In this document: piece by piece, positions 1 to 12,857 of the stretch
How the letters are laid out: every line of letters begins with the position of its first letter
Numbering within the stretch: the first letter of the stretch is position 1
DNA from: Epiperipatus broadwayi
Lineage: Eukaryota > Onychophora > Udeonychophora > Euonychophora > Peripatidae
Assembly (NCBI GenBank): GCA_028023455.1
Contig: JAQFVV010012673.1
Coordinates: forward strand, 1,178,319-1,242,318
Reading direction: 5' to 3'
DNA length: 64,000 nt
The notes under the pieces: model-generated
What the model saw: only the letters and a program-made list of their open reading frames with translations
What the model was told of the DNA's origin: nothing
The model's database searches: none
Translations under genes and position numbers: made by a program

Positions 1-28
1 AAATTTTTTTCTACTTTTTTTATCCAAT

Positions 29-122
29 GTGTCAAAGCTTCAGCCTGGAAGCAAACCGACTAATCTGGGACAACTGCTTGTAAAGCAGCTGTCACTGACC
101 TCTCGACCACCAATGCTTGACA
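29..122 (-). mobile_element. tRNA-derived SINE, family A, copy 1
   Basis: Read on the minus strand, the unit opens with TGTCAAGCATTGGTGG, has a tRNA-like anticodon arm (GCTGC, a TTTACAA-type loop, GCAGT) and ends in a complement of its start (TTTGACA). A poly-T run lies beyond it on the plus strand, matching an A-rich tail. The A and B boxes are damaged and there is extra sequence in the D-arm region. Related copies lie at 2369, 27440 and 28292; the last is the best preserved. Confidence 0.65.
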
Positions 123-489
123 ATTCTTTTCTATTTGGCTAATAAAACTATAATACACATCTTCATCTACTACTGGATTTGTTATAGACATTTCCTTTGC
201 TATTGGAAGAGCTTATTCATGCTCTAGCTGGGAATATTAATTAACTTAGAACATCAGTTTCTATAATTGTAACTTGTCCACATTTCAGTGAACCCCACAA
301 TTTTATCACCTATCTTATGATTGTAGTGTACATTTCGTCTCTCCACTGATGACTTTTTTCTTTAGTTTTTATAAAGCTGGTGCAAATGAAGACAAATCTT
401 CATCCATTTCAGTTTGTTTTCTTTGCTGTTTATTATTCTTATTTTTTGTTATCTATTAATTATCACTATCTATTGCCTTCCTTTATTAT
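123..489. other. AT-rich stretch without recognised features
   Basis: No supported gene or repeat. A CTGATGA word near 345 lacks any hammerhead partner sequence. Confidence 0.5.
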
Positions 490-585
490 TAAAAGAGGCA
501 ATACTGTATGGAAAGTTTTACCTGTTTTAATAACAGTTATAAGCAAGCATAAGAAATGGTGATCATGTGATTTTTATTGGCTTAA
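490..585 (+). repeat. 3' tail of hammerhead repeat family 1
   Basis: Shares the tail of family 1 (GGCAATACTGTATGG, then GTTTTACCTGTTTTAATAAC and AAGCAAGCATAA) with the copy at 735-1032. The ribozyme portion is missing. Confidence 0.6.
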
Positions 586-734
586 AACCAACCCTGCCTA
601 ATAGGATAGTGGTGGCTATGGTTATTAAAGAATCAAAGGCACCAAAATGTATAGGCACTAAACTGAGTTCAAACCTATATGGCTATATAAGCTAATGAGC
701 TTGGATTGAAAATATTAATGTGTTTTCCAATCTA

Positions 735-1032
735 AGACTCGTAGTTTTGTAGTTGAGATAAAAGGTGGCTGCTGAAGAGTTGCATTAGATCCTAAGATCT
801 AGGTGCAGTGTCCTCAGATCCAAGGCTCCTCACTGACAAAGGCCACAAGACAGAAACTAGTCTGGGATGTTGGATGAGTAGGCACTAGATGATGATTTTA
901 TGACAAGCCTTCTGGATCCATTGATTACTCTGGCTTGCACTGAGTGGCAATACTGTATGGAGAGTTTTGCCTATTTTAATAACAGTTTATAAGCAAGCAT
1001 AAAAAATGGTGAACATGTGATGTTTATTTCTT
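735..1032 (+). mobile_element. Hammerhead repeat family 1, near full-length copy
   Basis: A dispersed repeat of about 300 bp. In order it has a head with AAAGGTGGCTGCTGAAG, a block with GATCTAGGTGCAGTG, the hammerhead-like core (818-878), a block with GGCACTAGAT and CCATTGATTACTCTGGC, and a tail with ACTGTATGGAGAGTTTTGCC. Other copies or fragments lie near 490, 18125, 23515, 26515, 27990, 45000, 47330, 50895, 51815, 52180 and 60695. No ORF is carried, so it must be non-autonomous. I do not recognise it as a named family. Confidence 0.65.
818..878 (+). ncRNA. Hammerhead-like motif, family 1 (mutated core)
   Basis: Core reads CTGACAA (833-839), then a 13-nt stem II segment, GAAA (853-856), then CTAGTC and TGGGATG. 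Outer stem I pairs ATCCAA with TTGGAT and inner stem I pairs CTCA with TGGG. The catalytic position G8 is A here (CUGACAA instead of CUGANGA), so this copy is probably inactive. The same G8 change is present at 60733, suggesting a subfamily. Confidence 0.55.
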
Positions 1033-2184
1033 TGTTATTGTTTTTCTTTAACTAACTTACATAATTATCTTTAAATTATTGGGGTGGGGGGTGTTATTGT
1101 CTTTAACTTTAATTAAACTGTTAAATGGCTTTATAAAATACGAAATTTATTTCTAAACTTTGAAAACTCATATTTGCATTATTTAATTTGTATGTTATAC
1201 ATTCCGTATTTATACAATCATAGTCGCCATCTGATTTATATGAAGCTATAAATTATTAGTTTTTAATTATCTCTTCTATTAATCAACCGTCTCTTACGAA
1301 GCTCCTCGTCGACATCTGACGTCACTCTAACTCTGCCAGTTCTTATGCTAAAAAATTTGTTTGATAGGTTTTGAATAGGTTTTTAAAAGTTCTGTAAGAT
1401 GGTGCCCTCTTCCAATTTATTTTACAAGTAAAAAATAAAAAAAAACGCATTTAAACCTAAACAAAGAAAGAACATCGTTTGTAATTGGTTGTTAGTGAGC
1501 TCTCAGCCGAAAAAGACATTCTGATTGGCTGGAAAGAACAAAGAAACCGCCTGATTAAAGAAAATAAAGAAAAACGCTGAGATTTTCATTTCGAATGCAA
1601 TTTTAAGTATTAAAAAAATATAATTTCAGAAATTAAACTAGTTTTTTAAAAAAAAAACTAAAAAAACAAAATTATTTTCGAAAAATATTGAAGATTTTAG
1701 TAAAAATATTAAAGAAACATTTAAAAGAAATATTTACTTTTCTATAACGTAAAAGTCGACCGTTTTGTTTATATTATAGCTTTTATGTTGCCAAAATTGA
1801 ATATTTTAGAATAAATAAATAGCAATTTATTTTTGAAAGAACTTTCGTTCTCTTCATAACCTAAAAAATTAGTAATATACTTTTTATAAACGTATCTGAG
1901 TTGAATTTAATATTATAGGCGAATATGTTTTAACAATAGGCTTTGTCTTCAGTTTGTGAGTTGGCCAATTAAAAGATTTGATTTTTACCTCATACAACCA
2001 ATAATATAATTAGCCGTTAAAAGGTTAATATTCAATTAACGGGGAATACAAATTATTTCATTATAACTTGTACATATTGCTTTTAATATATGTGAAGTTT
2101 TATAATTGTTTAAATTTCAAAATTATTTTTATCGATAAAAATATGTTTATTACTTTATTTAATTTTTTTAAAATTATATATATA
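1033..2184. other. AT-rich stretch without recognised features
   Basis: Homopolymer and AT-rich sequence. I see no ORF with family resemblance, no SINE boxes and no clear inverted repeat. Confidence 0.5.
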
Positions 2185-2294
2185 TATGGCTTTATTGCTC
2201 TGGATTTCATAAGAAGTTGGAGTGCCAGTACTGAAAGGGACAGAATCGATCCAGGGACCTCTAGCCCCTAAGTCCACTTCTCTACAATGGCACC
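2185..2294 (-). mobile_element. tRNA-derived SINE, family B, copy 1
   Basis: On the minus strand it has a tRNA-like start (GTGCCATTGTAGAGAAGTGG, A-box-like), a B-box-like GGATCGATTC, and a conserved 3' end with GAGCAATAAAGCCAT followed by (TA)n. The 3' end is shared with two copies at 19317 and 19446 while the tRNA parts differ more. This fits a tRNA-headed SINE with a shared tail. Confidence 0.6.
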
Positions 2295-2368
2295 AAATCG
2301 CACATATAATCAATTATTATAAATATTTTTATGCACAAGCAATTTTTCTAGGATTTTTGTTTTTTCAC

Positions 2369-2452
2369 GTGTCAAAGCGTTGACTGGGAAACGAATCCGG
2401 GCCAGCTGCCTGGAAGGCAGCTAAGCTAACCACAAAACCACCAACGCTTTTA
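2369..2452 (-). mobile_element. tRNA-derived SINE, family A, copy 2
   Basis: On the minus strand: GCGTTGGTGG, an anticodon arm AGCTGCC-TTCCA-GGCAGCT with perfect pairing, a B box GGATTCGTTTCCC, then CAACGCTTTGACACG. The anticodon loop differs from the other family A copies (TTCC rather than TTAC type). Poly-T on the plus side corresponds to an A-tail. Confidence 0.65.
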
Positions 2453-4795
2453 ATTTATGAAAAATTATAATAGAGTAAATTGAATCAATATATTTTATGT
2501 ATATAGGTACTTACAATTAATCTTTATTAATTTTATTTATTTATTTCATCATTGTATTATCAAACAATAATGTTTATTTTGCTGGAAAATGTGTTGGAAA
2601 CAATGGTTTTAAAATAAGCAGTTTTCAGTCTTCTCTTGCTCCTTTTTAACTCAAGTAGAATACAATCTTATATAACTGATGGTCGTTTAATTACTATAAC
2701 AATTAAATTATATTATTTCTCAATCAAAAATAAAATAGCTGAAAGCTATACTTTAATAAATTTAGTCAGTTTCTTATAGTGAGGGTGGATTGACATATTC
2801 CAGCACTACCACATCTGCTATTAAATTCACATTTTCTGTATTCCCAACCTACACTTACTATTGTCCTGCCATTTATTTGTAGATATCTTCATAAGAACTA
2901 CAATAAGCCAATAGTTAACTTATTTCCGCATCATAATCACTTAAATCAACAACCTAACCTTAAAAATAAAACAGCAGAATATCGCTATTTTTTACTAAGA
3001 TAAGTTTAATGTTTTATCTATTGAGGTTATCTTGATTACATATTATCAATATTCTATTGATTTATTTCATCCTTGGATATTATGAGATCTGTATGTTCTT
3101 ATAGGTTATTTGTATAAAGATGTCATGTAATTCATCTTGCTGCCAATAAGGGTTATTCAAAGTGTCAAATGAAAGAAATTGCACAACACCCATCTAATGG
3201 AAAGGTAAGAAACTACAATATAAAGACCAATGTATTGACCTTATAACAACATACAAAGATTTCATCTTATTCGGTATGATTATTTTAACATGTGGTTATA
3301 TAATGTTAATTTTAAAAATTTTGTTATCAATCATGGATCCCAACCACTCAAAGAACTATAAAGGTAATTTATAAGACATTTTAGGAACTTCACATTGGTT
3401 GTGAATCCACTGAACATGAAGAAGGATTGATACATTCATAACATCAGAAAATAGGAAAGATATTGATAAAATAAGCAAAACAATTTTATCAAACAGCCAA
3501 TTTGATCATTAGGAAGATTCTTGATGTCCTAAGAATCTCTTATGGTACTGTCAAACATTTTAAAGACCGATTTAAAAATGAAATTTGCAAATAGTAAAAT
3601 TCATTCCACACATGTTGATAGCAAACAGACAAAGAAATATACTGCCTCTGATGCCAGGTTTATGAAATTTCATCAAGACACAGAAAACTTGAATATATTA
3701 TTATGACCCTAAGAATAACATTCAAAATAGTCAATGGAGACTATATTCTTCCCACAATAAAGTAGAGAGTTAATTAATTGTGATTCAGTGTCAATGTGAT
3801 GTTGATTGTTTTTGTGACCTTTATGGAATTGTGTGAATCAAGTTTGTATCTGTGATATCACAGTGAAACCTGAATGATTTAAGTGCTTCGTAGAACATTT
3901 AAAAAATGTTGTTCATAGAAAAAGACTTAACAATTGGGAAAATCATCTCAGCTTCACTTATGTCAGTGATCCAGGCCAAATAATGTTTCTGATATGAAAA
4001 TTTTTGTTAAATAAAACCCTTACAGTGTATCTCATTTGGAATTGTGCTGCTCCTGGTTTTCCTCCCAGTCAAAATGGTCATGAATTGTAAATATTTTGAA
4101 ACAAATCAGGATACCAAGGCAGCGACAATAGATTAATTAAAGGCATTCATAAAATAAAATTTCAACATTGTTCAGAAAATTTAGCATGTTTGAAAAAATG
4201 TATTCAAAATGATGCAAAATATTTGGAAAGAGACTAATTATAATTAGCCTTTTACTGCAACATTGCTTTTTTAAAATTTAAACATTGATCATATGTTTTG
4301 ACCATGTCTCACCCATAATTTGGAATAGGTTGCTAATACTTACTTATAAGATATCAGATGAAATTCACTCGAAAGTTGTGCTATACAAAAACTACAAATT
4401 ACATCTTTTATCTTGCTCCATATTATCCTTTGTTTTAAAAGAAAATATATAATAATGATGAATTGTATACTAGAATATAGAGTTAATTCTTTATTTTAGT
4501 ATACCCAAGTATAAGATTTCAAAACAAGCTTTCTATTCAAATTAATCCTTTTTGCTCTCTAATTCAACAAATGTTGCTTTTGTGTAATAAATCAGGGTTC
4601 TTTTTTTTTGCCTTTAACAAGTCATTTCACAATTTCTCAATTAAATTTATGTCTATGTCCTCTATATCTTCTTTCAGATTTGTAAAGTAGTGGTATATCT
4701 GTAGAATTGTGTTTTCTTAGTTTTTTTATATGTAAGTGTTGAATGTATCCTCAATTTACTAAAATTAAATTTAAATTGCATATTATGATTTTTTT
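2453..4795. other. AT-rich stretch, possible unidentifiable coding relic
   Basis: Mostly featureless. Around 3500-3590 one plus frame reads IIRKILDVLRISYGTVKHF, which has a helix-turn-helix look reminiscent of Tc1/mariner transposases, but the flanking frames are broken and no catalytic motif can be read. I do not assign a family. Confidence 0.3.
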
Positions 4796-7690
4796 AAGTA
4801 TCATTATCATCAACCATTATCAGTCCACTGCAGGATGAAGGTCTCTCCAAGTTCAATCCATCTTTTCCGATTTTTAGCTTCTCTTTTCCACATCACCCCT
4901 GCACACTTTCTTATTTCATCCATCCAACTCACATGTGGTCTCTTTCTGGGTCTTTTACAATCTTTTGAAATCCAGTTTAAAATTTTAATTGTCCATCTAT
5001 TATCATCTCTTCTAGAAATATGTCCAGCCCACTCCACTTCAGTCTTTTAATTTTTTCAATGAGGTCAGTAACACCTGTTTGTTCTCTTACCCATACATTG
5101 TGTTTTCGATCTCTTCTTGTTACTCCCAACATGCATCTCTCCATACTTCTTTGAGTGGTTTGAAGTCTCTGTATTGCTCTTCTATTAAGTGTCCAAGTCT
5201 CAGATCCATAAGTAAGAACTGGCAAAACACATTTATTAAAAACCTTCCTTTTCAAACACATAGGCATATTTCCTTTTAGTATCAAGTTATTTCTACCAAA
5301 AGCACTCCAACCAAGTTTAATTCTATGATTAATTTCATCCATTATGTTTCCATCTGTATTAATAATCTGACCAAGGTATTTGTAACTGTTAACTTCTTCT
5401 AATTCATCATAATCAATCTTTATTTTCATATTTTGAGAAAATCTATTAAACATTACTTTAGTCTTTTTAACATTTATCTTTAGTCCTACTTTCCTACTTT
5501 CATCTGATAACTCCTGCAACATTTCCTGTAAGTTTAAAGCATTATTTGCAAAAACAACTACATCATCTGCAAAATCTAAATGACTAAAATAATCTCCATT
5601 TACTTTCCTCCTTTAGCTTCCCATTTTAATCCACAAAATACTTCTTGCAGCACTGCTGTAAAAAGTTTTGGAGATATGGAGTCACCCTGTCTTACACCCT
5701 TTTCAATGTTGACTTTCCTACTATCATTATGTAATCTAATTGTTGCTGTTGCATTTTTATAAATATTCTTGAAAATATGACAATATCCTGGATCTATACC
5801 TTGATGATCCAATGCTTTAATCACTGAAGAAATGTTTATAGAATCAAATGCCTTTTCATAATCTACAAATCCAAAGCATAATGGCAACTCATATTCATTT
5901 GTCCTTTCTATAACTTCTCTCAATACCTGGATATGATCTACTGTACTAAAACCACTTTTAAATCCAGCTTGTTCTCTTGGTTGGTGGAAATCCAATGTTC
6001 TCTGTAGACAAGTTGTAATTATCTTGGTAAAAATTTTGTATAAAACTGATAAAAGGCTGATAGGTCTGTAATTTCTAATATCTTCTTTATCACCTTTTTT
6101 AAATATTAATATTAATACTGCATTCTTCCAATCATCTGGTACATCTTTATCATTTAGACATTTGGAATATAACTTTGCTAAAAAAAATTCTATTTCTTCA
6201 CCTGCTTCTTTTAATATATCAATTATAATTCCATCATTACCTGGAGCCTTCCCTTTCTTCATAAATTTAATTGCATGTCTCACTTCTTCATTTAAAATTC
6301 TGGGCAATTCAGAAGATATAATAGATATAGGAGATACTTGTTCTTTATTACTATATAATTCTTGATAGAAGTCTTCTACCCATTTCATGATGTCATCTCT
6401 CTTTTTAGTAATAATGCCATCTTTTTTTCTTATTGCAGATATAAATTTCCTACCAATACCAAAATGTTGTTTTACACTCTTTAGACTTTTATTCTCTTCT
6501 ACAGCTTTCCTTGCTAGTTCACAATTATACTTTCTTATATCATTTCCAACTCTTTTCCACACCATTTTACAAAATTCGAGATATTCAATCCTTTTTAATG
6601 CATCATTTTTGTATATCTTCATATTCCTTCTTTTCTTCATAAATTCTCTAGTCTCAGTAGAAATTTTATTGGTCAATTGCTGCTTTTTTCTACCAGCTAT
6701 CTTTGTTGCAGTTTTTAAAAGTGTATCAGTTATTTTCCTATTAATTTCATTCAAATCTGAATCATGTTCAAAATCTACTAATACTTGAAACCGATTTGTA
6801 AGTTCTAATTTAAATTCATTAGAATGTTTCTGAAGATTAGGAATATCAACTGTAAATATTGTTTTTCTTAATAATTTTTGTCTCTCTAGTTTTGCATTAA
6901 CATGTATCTTACATCTTACTAATCGATGATCACTTCCTGTGTTAAATTTATTAAGAACATTACAATCTTGAAATATGTATTTTCTGTTAGTCAAAATATA
7001 ATCCAATTCTGCTGTACCTTCATTTGGATGCTTCCATGTCCATTTCCTTTTAACATTTTTCTCAAAAAAGAATTCATAATATAAAGTTTTTCTTTTTCTG
7101 AAAACTCCACAAGTCTATGTCCTCTCTCATTTCTATTACCATAACCAAAATTACCTTCAGCATTTTTGTCTTTCATTTGTTTATCAATTCTAGCATTAAA
7201 GTCTCCCATAACAATTTAAAAATGTTGTTTACTCTGATCAAAGGCATTTTGTACATCCATATAAAAATCTACTACTACTTCATCACTATGAAAACTTGTT
7301 GGGGCATAAACCTGAATTATCTGCATTTGGTATCTGCTATTAAGTTGTATAACTAATCTTGCCACTCTGTCTGATACACTATCAATCTCCACAATGTTAT
7401 TCTTCCATTTTTTATTTATAATGAATCCTTATCCACTTGTATTTCCAATATTTGTGCCTTTATAGTAGAGTACATGTCCACTTTTTAAATCAATTGTTTC
7501 TTCACCATTTCTTCTAACTTCACCAAGTCCAATAATGTCCTATTTAATATAAAACAGTTTTTCTTCTAACTCTTGCAATCTTCCTTCACTTGAAAGTGAT
7601 CTGCAATTGTAAGTATCTAAATAAAAATCATCATCAAATGGCAGCCTGAGTCCACAATCAGGGGATTCTTAGCACCGTCCACCTTTGGCT
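4796..7690 (-). mobile_element. RTE-clade non-LTR retrotransposon, near full length, degenerate
   Basis: A LINE read from about 7690 down to 4796. It has an apurinic-type endonuclease, a reverse transcriptase and the typical RTE 3' end: a sequence ending CAGTGGACTGATAATGG then TGATGATAATGATA, the short TGA-rich 3' tail characteristic of RTE elements. Two more 3' ends of this group lie at 12558 and 19588. The plus strand next to the 3' end shows no poly-A, as expected for RTE. The endonuclease and RT order, spacing and motifs agree with the HmRTE/RTE group of arthropods (from memory, not searched). Confidence 0.88.
4810..7640 (-). pseudogene. RTE endonuclease-reverse transcriptase ORF, frameshifted
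   Basis: Would encode the single ORF that makes nicking endonuclease and reverse transcriptase for target-primed retrotransposition. N-terminal endonuclease pieces (7640-7200) include VYAPTSFHSDE and MGDFNAR, with at least two internal stops. The next frame (7006-5600) starts with the last endonuclease motif GSDHRLV and continues into RT: GKAPGNDG, NYRPISLLSVLYKI, FGFVDYEKAFDS and VRQGDSISP. A frame change near 5600 leads to LDFADDVVVFAN, the catalytic FADD, then GLKINVKKTKVMFN. A further shift near 4980-5040 gives the conserved C-terminus (WAGHISRRDDNRW, WMDEIRKCAG). All catalytic motifs of RT are still readable but the ORF needs at least three frame corrections, so it is dead. Confidence 0.9.
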
Positions 7691-7987
7691 ACCAACTGCT
7701 ACCTTGATTGGTGACTTTACAGCCTCCTGGGAATAAGGGCCATGATTTATTTTTGTCTGTCATGATTGTATATATTGGAAAAATATTCTTAAACTCGGAG
7801 GTAAAAAGCCAATAAACTCACCATGCTGGCTAATGCATGTTGGTGAGCAGCCCATCCATGTTCATATACTATATGAATAATCACATAGTAATAACGTATG
7901 GAGTGGACATTAGGAATTTGCCCTTCTTGATTTCTGATAAGGCCTCCAAGAGGAATCAAAGGGTCTCCTTTCAGTTAATAGCAAATT
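7691..7987. other. Unassigned flank of the RTE element
   Basis: Possibly the 5' UTR of the RTE copy up to about 7740; beyond that nothing recognisable. Confidence 0.4.
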
Positions 7988-8115
7988 CCTTTCTGCAGCC
8001 TTTTTAAGTATATATATATATATATTGTAACCATCAACATTAATCAAGCTTCCTTTCTGCAGCCTTTTTAAGTATATATATATATATATTGTAACCATCA
8101 ACATTAATCAAGCTT
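7988..8115. repeat. Perfect two-copy tandem repeat, 64-bp unit
   Basis: The unit 7988-8051 is repeated exactly at 8052-8115. Each contains CCTTTCTGCAGCC, an (AT)n run of the same length and TTGTAACCATCAACATTAATC. Identity including the microsatellite run suggests a recent duplication. Confidence 0.9.
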
Positions 8116-11100
8116 AATACCTTGATGTCAGAGAACTATTATAATCAGACTCACCTTACTATAAACTAATAGACTGAAGGGACGTACCAATGCCTACCAC
8201 ATTGGTGCCAAGAACTGTAATAGAATTCTTTATAACCAATGGCTTTAATCATTGGGCAGCCAAGAACTGTACCCATCGATCTAACTGAATGCTCCCATCA
8301 TTGTGGTGCCCAGAATTATAACCAAAAGCATATCATGCCATCTATATTATGCACCAAAGACTGTAACCGAAATCTGGAGCAAATTACCATAAACAAAACT
8401 AATGATATAACATAAAATTGTATGATCTAATCTGGTCACAGCTAGGGTTGTACCGCGAAGACCTATCATAGTAGTATGTGAAAATACATTAGACAAAATA
8501 TAAGTATGCAATTTTATTATCCTTCAAACCTTAATTTGCGATTTTTCATTGCATGAGACCTTATGGCCGACCATGGACAAGATGGCATAATTTGTGGAAC
8601 TACTAAAGATTATGAATTTTAAAATTACATATATAATTTTTAATACAAATGCTAGTCTAGAATAAACATGGAATACTTGGGTTCTTTTCTATAATTTAAT
8701 AAATATCAATGAGACTCTTGTTATACTGATGAATGACAATTAAAACATTAAGTAAATACATTTAATCATGTCATTATCTGGTAAATCTGTTTTAAGTTTA
8801 TAAAATCAATCAATTTTGTATCATGTACTCCAATCAACTACGCAAAGCTTAAATGATGGAAAAGGTAAATGGGATTTTATTGTACCTTACACATCATAAA
8901 CTACCAAGGACAAAAAGCATGCAAATGTTTTTCTCAAAATATTACTAAACTCTTATATCATGCTGACAATAGTATGTACTTCAATGTATGCTCTATTCAA
9001 GAAATATGATTTCTGATTTTATGAATGACAAATAGCAACGGCACAGTAAGTTTAATTATAAATCAATATTTATTTACAATTTTTATGACTAATAAGTAAT
9101 TGATGTTTAATGTAATAACTAAATACATAAATAAACAAATAAAATAAATAAATAAATTATAATTCCATTGGCTTCCTTCAATAACATATCATAGGCACAG
9201 TTTTATAGAGCCTAATCATACATTATATTACAATTTGATATAATTGATGTCTTGAGGAAATTATACAAAAATTCAACATCAACTCATGAAATATCCAATG
9301 TCAGTTCCAGAAGCAATAAACCTTCACTGTAGACCTATAACAATGTAATAAATAATATTATATTTGTAGGATATAGCTATAATGCTAATGCTAAATAAAA
9401 ATGAAAATTTAAACTTCAATTCAGATAAAATACTAATTAACAAACAGTTAATTATTATGAGGTAATTAAGAAAGAATGTCCTGCTACACTTTATGACTTA
9501 ACTTATAAATTATGCTTATAAATGGAAGAAGATGATTTTAGCTGAATAACCAAAATACTTTGCCCAAACTTATATTTATGAAGTAAAATCATATTCCTGT
9601 GGATGCATTCATCTACACATAGGAATTATATAACACTGAGTGTCTTGTGGATTTATACACCATCATAAAGCAATAAATATAATTACACAATTCAGCAGAT
9701 TAACCACCAGCGCAGGAATGAGTGTAAAATAAAGAAAGTGGCAATTAATTAATCTGCAGATTAACCACCAGCACAGATTAATGCCTTTTAACATTGTAAA
9801 GCAATATTACTATTTACTTCACATTTAAAGTGCAAAAATCATCCTCCTCAGTTATTCTGACCATTCAGAAAACACTAACATTTTAGCAGATGTGGGTTCA
9901 TGCATAATAAAAAGTGTTTCACTAATCAGGACAACTAATATATTAAATTATCTTGCTTAAAATAAAAACATAGCAACAATGTAATATAAGTGACATTAGT
10001 ATAGGAATAGAACTCTGGAAAGACTCATAAGACACTTCATGAGAGGTTGACACATATCATAAATTCATTAGTAATTTTCAAGCTTTTTCGCAAGCTCTAT
10101 TCCCTTGAATAAGTATTTTATTTAATCCCATTAATTTAATTTAAACCTAATAAAATATAACTCATGAACTTCACATACAAGTTCATATAACAATAAAATT
10201 AAATTCATTCATTCTTACTTAAATATATGAATTCTAGCAGGTGTGTGTGTGACATAAATTAAATTGTATAGCATTTTATAATAATAAATATGATCCATGA
10301 AATCCATGTAAAAATATCTTGAACAATAAATACACAAAGTAATAATTATAATTATAGTTGAATTCCATAAATGTAATTATATATATTTGTCTTAGTTATT
10401 ATAAGCACTTTTAAATTAATGATTTGACATGGCACCATAAATATAAAACAATTCCAAAACATGACAAGCAGAGTTTAAATGAAAATGTTCTTCATAAGTT
10501 ATTAAATTCTACATTTCTATACAAAACTGTTCCAAGTCTATAACATCCAGGCTAATATTTACTTATCCACGTTTAAATTTAGGGATACTAATTAGAGCAA
10601 ATAATTAAATAATTCCAAATTAACGATAAAATTAGAAAGTAGTTTTAGTTAATTATTTGAAGACTGTTTCCATTATTCAAATGGTAAACAAATTAAATAG
10701 CAAATACATTACTGGCAGTATATAGTTAAATAAATTAATCAATGCTATATTATTTTAAATTATAAACGGAAATATTAAACCATGTTAATAACTTTAACAT
10801 TTAACTTTGATTTTAAACCTTTTCTTTTTTAAAAAGAAAGTTTTCATATCTAAAAAACTTCTGTAATTAAAACATCTATTTAGTGTTTCCAAATTGTAGA
10901 ATAATAAAATATTCCAAACATACGAGATTCTGCAATTAATTCTGCTTTTAAATTTGAAAGCTCCGACATATTTTTAAGTGTAAATATTGGAAAATTATTA
11001 GCGATTTGATCCACTTGGCTGGCTGACCAGAACAGATTTTTAAATTTAGCACTTTATTCTATTATTAAATATCACCATTTTATGTTTACATTTGTAGAAA

Positions 11101-11620
11101 ACTTTTTGGTAAATCCGTTTACTTATTAACTATTTTTTAAAAAATAAGCTTATCATATTTTACATACATTTTATTCTTACACCATTTTCTTTTTCTCTAA
11201 CAGCAACCTTATCGCAGACGATCTCTTTAATCGCGCTCTTTTTTTTTTTTACATTGAAACGCATATGTAATTACTATATATTTATCTAATAATTAAAAAT
11301 TAGTTAAACAAATGTTTTTTTAATTCAATGAAAATAATTTCTAAGACTATTTTAAACAAATAAAAATTATTATTATTTTCAATCACATTTTACTAAATTT
11401 AATGTGTTGTCAATTTTTAAAAAGTTAAACATATTTTGATACAAATCAGTGGATGGAAAGAAGCAATTTAAATACATTAAAATAACACAGACAATAAGTA
11501 AAGCAAAATATTACTTATTCTCTTTAATAAATTATCTTGAATGCAAGAAAATAATCTGTTCAAAAATGCAAACCAAGGCAATCAAATCACCAAAAAGAAG
11601 ACAGAGAAATTTTTATACCA
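8116..11620. other. AT-rich stretch without recognised features
   Basis: No ORF with family resemblance. A short direct repeat (GCAGATTAACCACCAGC) occurs near 9700 and 9760. Otherwise nothing I can support. Confidence 0.5.
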
Positions 11621-11689
11621 GTTATATCGATCTTTATATTTTATACTAAAATATAAGGTTACAATATATATATATATCAGATATCTACA

Positions 11690-12300
11690 TTTTTCTTGTC
11701 ATCACCATCCAACATACTTATGTTCAATGGCAAAGATATTGTTAGATACACATAAGAGACTTTCTGATGATAACCATTTACACCAAGATATCTATGCTAC
11801 TAAAAAATGCTTCTTCATAATGGTTTTGATCACAAGATTATTAATAGAGCTTTTTCATATAATAAAAAGATTGTGATACTTTAAAAATTAAGACTGTTTT
11901 TGCCATATATAAAAGGAATAACTGATAAAATTGATAATGTTTTAAAGAAAAATAATATCCACACTCTTTATACCCCATTTAAAAAAAATAATGAAGTATT
12001 TCCACATCCTAAAGATAAAATTCCTTTGGATTCTCATGGTGTATATAAAATTCCATGTGGAGTTTGTTTACATTCATACACTGAACAGACTAATCATTAA
12101 ATAAAGATAGGAAAGAAAGAACACATTTTGGAAGTTGAGAAAAATCTAATTCATCAGCTATTTACTCACACATTAAATTGGCCAACCATGACATCAAGTT
12201 TAATAAAACACATATTTAGGCAAAAATTGAACAATATGATCAAAAATTGCTAAAGGAAGCTATAAAGATTTTTAAAAGAGTAAGAGCATAAATGAAAAGT
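11690..12300 (+). pseudogene. Penelope-like element, C-terminal relic (PLE-1)
   Basis: Three broken plus-strand pieces follow the order of a Penelope-like ORF after its RT. First CHHHPTYL, then AKILLDTHKRLSDDNHLHQD (linker after the RT thumb). After a frame change comes LPYIKGITDKI, then a GIY-YIG-like endonuclease start: GVYKIPCGVCLHSYTEQTNH followed by a stop where family members have an arginine. The YIG part is changed to YTE. RT itself is not found upstream, so this is a 5'-truncated copy. It is a different subfamily from the PLE at 52780. Confidence 0.75.
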
Positions 12301-12557
12301 CTGAATTAAAGAAAATGATCAATAATTGGAAAAATCTTTTGGAGGATAAAATATTTTTTTAAAACTTCTCAACCAATAGAATTTAAAAATGAGGCAAAAA
12401 TAACAAAATAAAAAATAACGATTTTAAATCTCACCACACACATTCTTAAGAGTTGAGAAAGAAGCTCTAAGAAAAGTATTTGTTATTATACTGAAATGTC
12501 AGCTATTTAGCTATTATATTTTTATTACACAGAAGCTCCTGGAAATAATACTATGAA

Positions 12558-12740
12558 TTAATCATCATCAACCATTATCAATCCACTTCAGGATGGTCTT
12601 TCCAAGTACAATCCATTTTCTCCAATCTTTAGCTTCTCTTCTCCACATCACCGCTGCACACTTTCTTATTTCATCCATCCATCTCAAAGGTGGTTCTTTC
12701 TGGGTCTTTTACAATCTCTTGGAATGCAGTTTAAAATTTT
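12558..12740 (-). mobile_element. RTE 3'-end fragment
   Basis: About 180 bp matching the 3' end of the RTE copy at 4796, in the same orientation, including the TGATGAT-type tail (plus strand ATCATCATCAACCATTATC) and the segment coding the WMDEIRK-like C-terminus. Small deletions break the frame. It is a typical 5'-truncated LINE insertion. Confidence 0.85.
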
Positions 12741-12774
12741 ATAGCAGCTTCCAAACTGGTATGAATTAATAGTA

Positions 12775-12776
<2 letters not shown>

Positions 12777-12854
<78 letters not shown>
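12777..12854. repeat. (AT)n microsatellite
   Basis: Uninterrupted AT dinucleotides of roughly 75 bp directly 3' of the RTE fragment. Confidence 0.95.

Positions 12855-12857
<3 letters not shown>

Noticed and set aside
3500-3600. Tc1/mariner-like helix-turn-helix fragment
   Set aside because: Only about 30 residues look plausible, with no DDE/DDD motif and no terminal inverted repeats found.
4835-7356. Plus-strand ORFs across the RTE element
   Set aside because: They are antisense shadows of the minus-strand endonuclease-RT frames.
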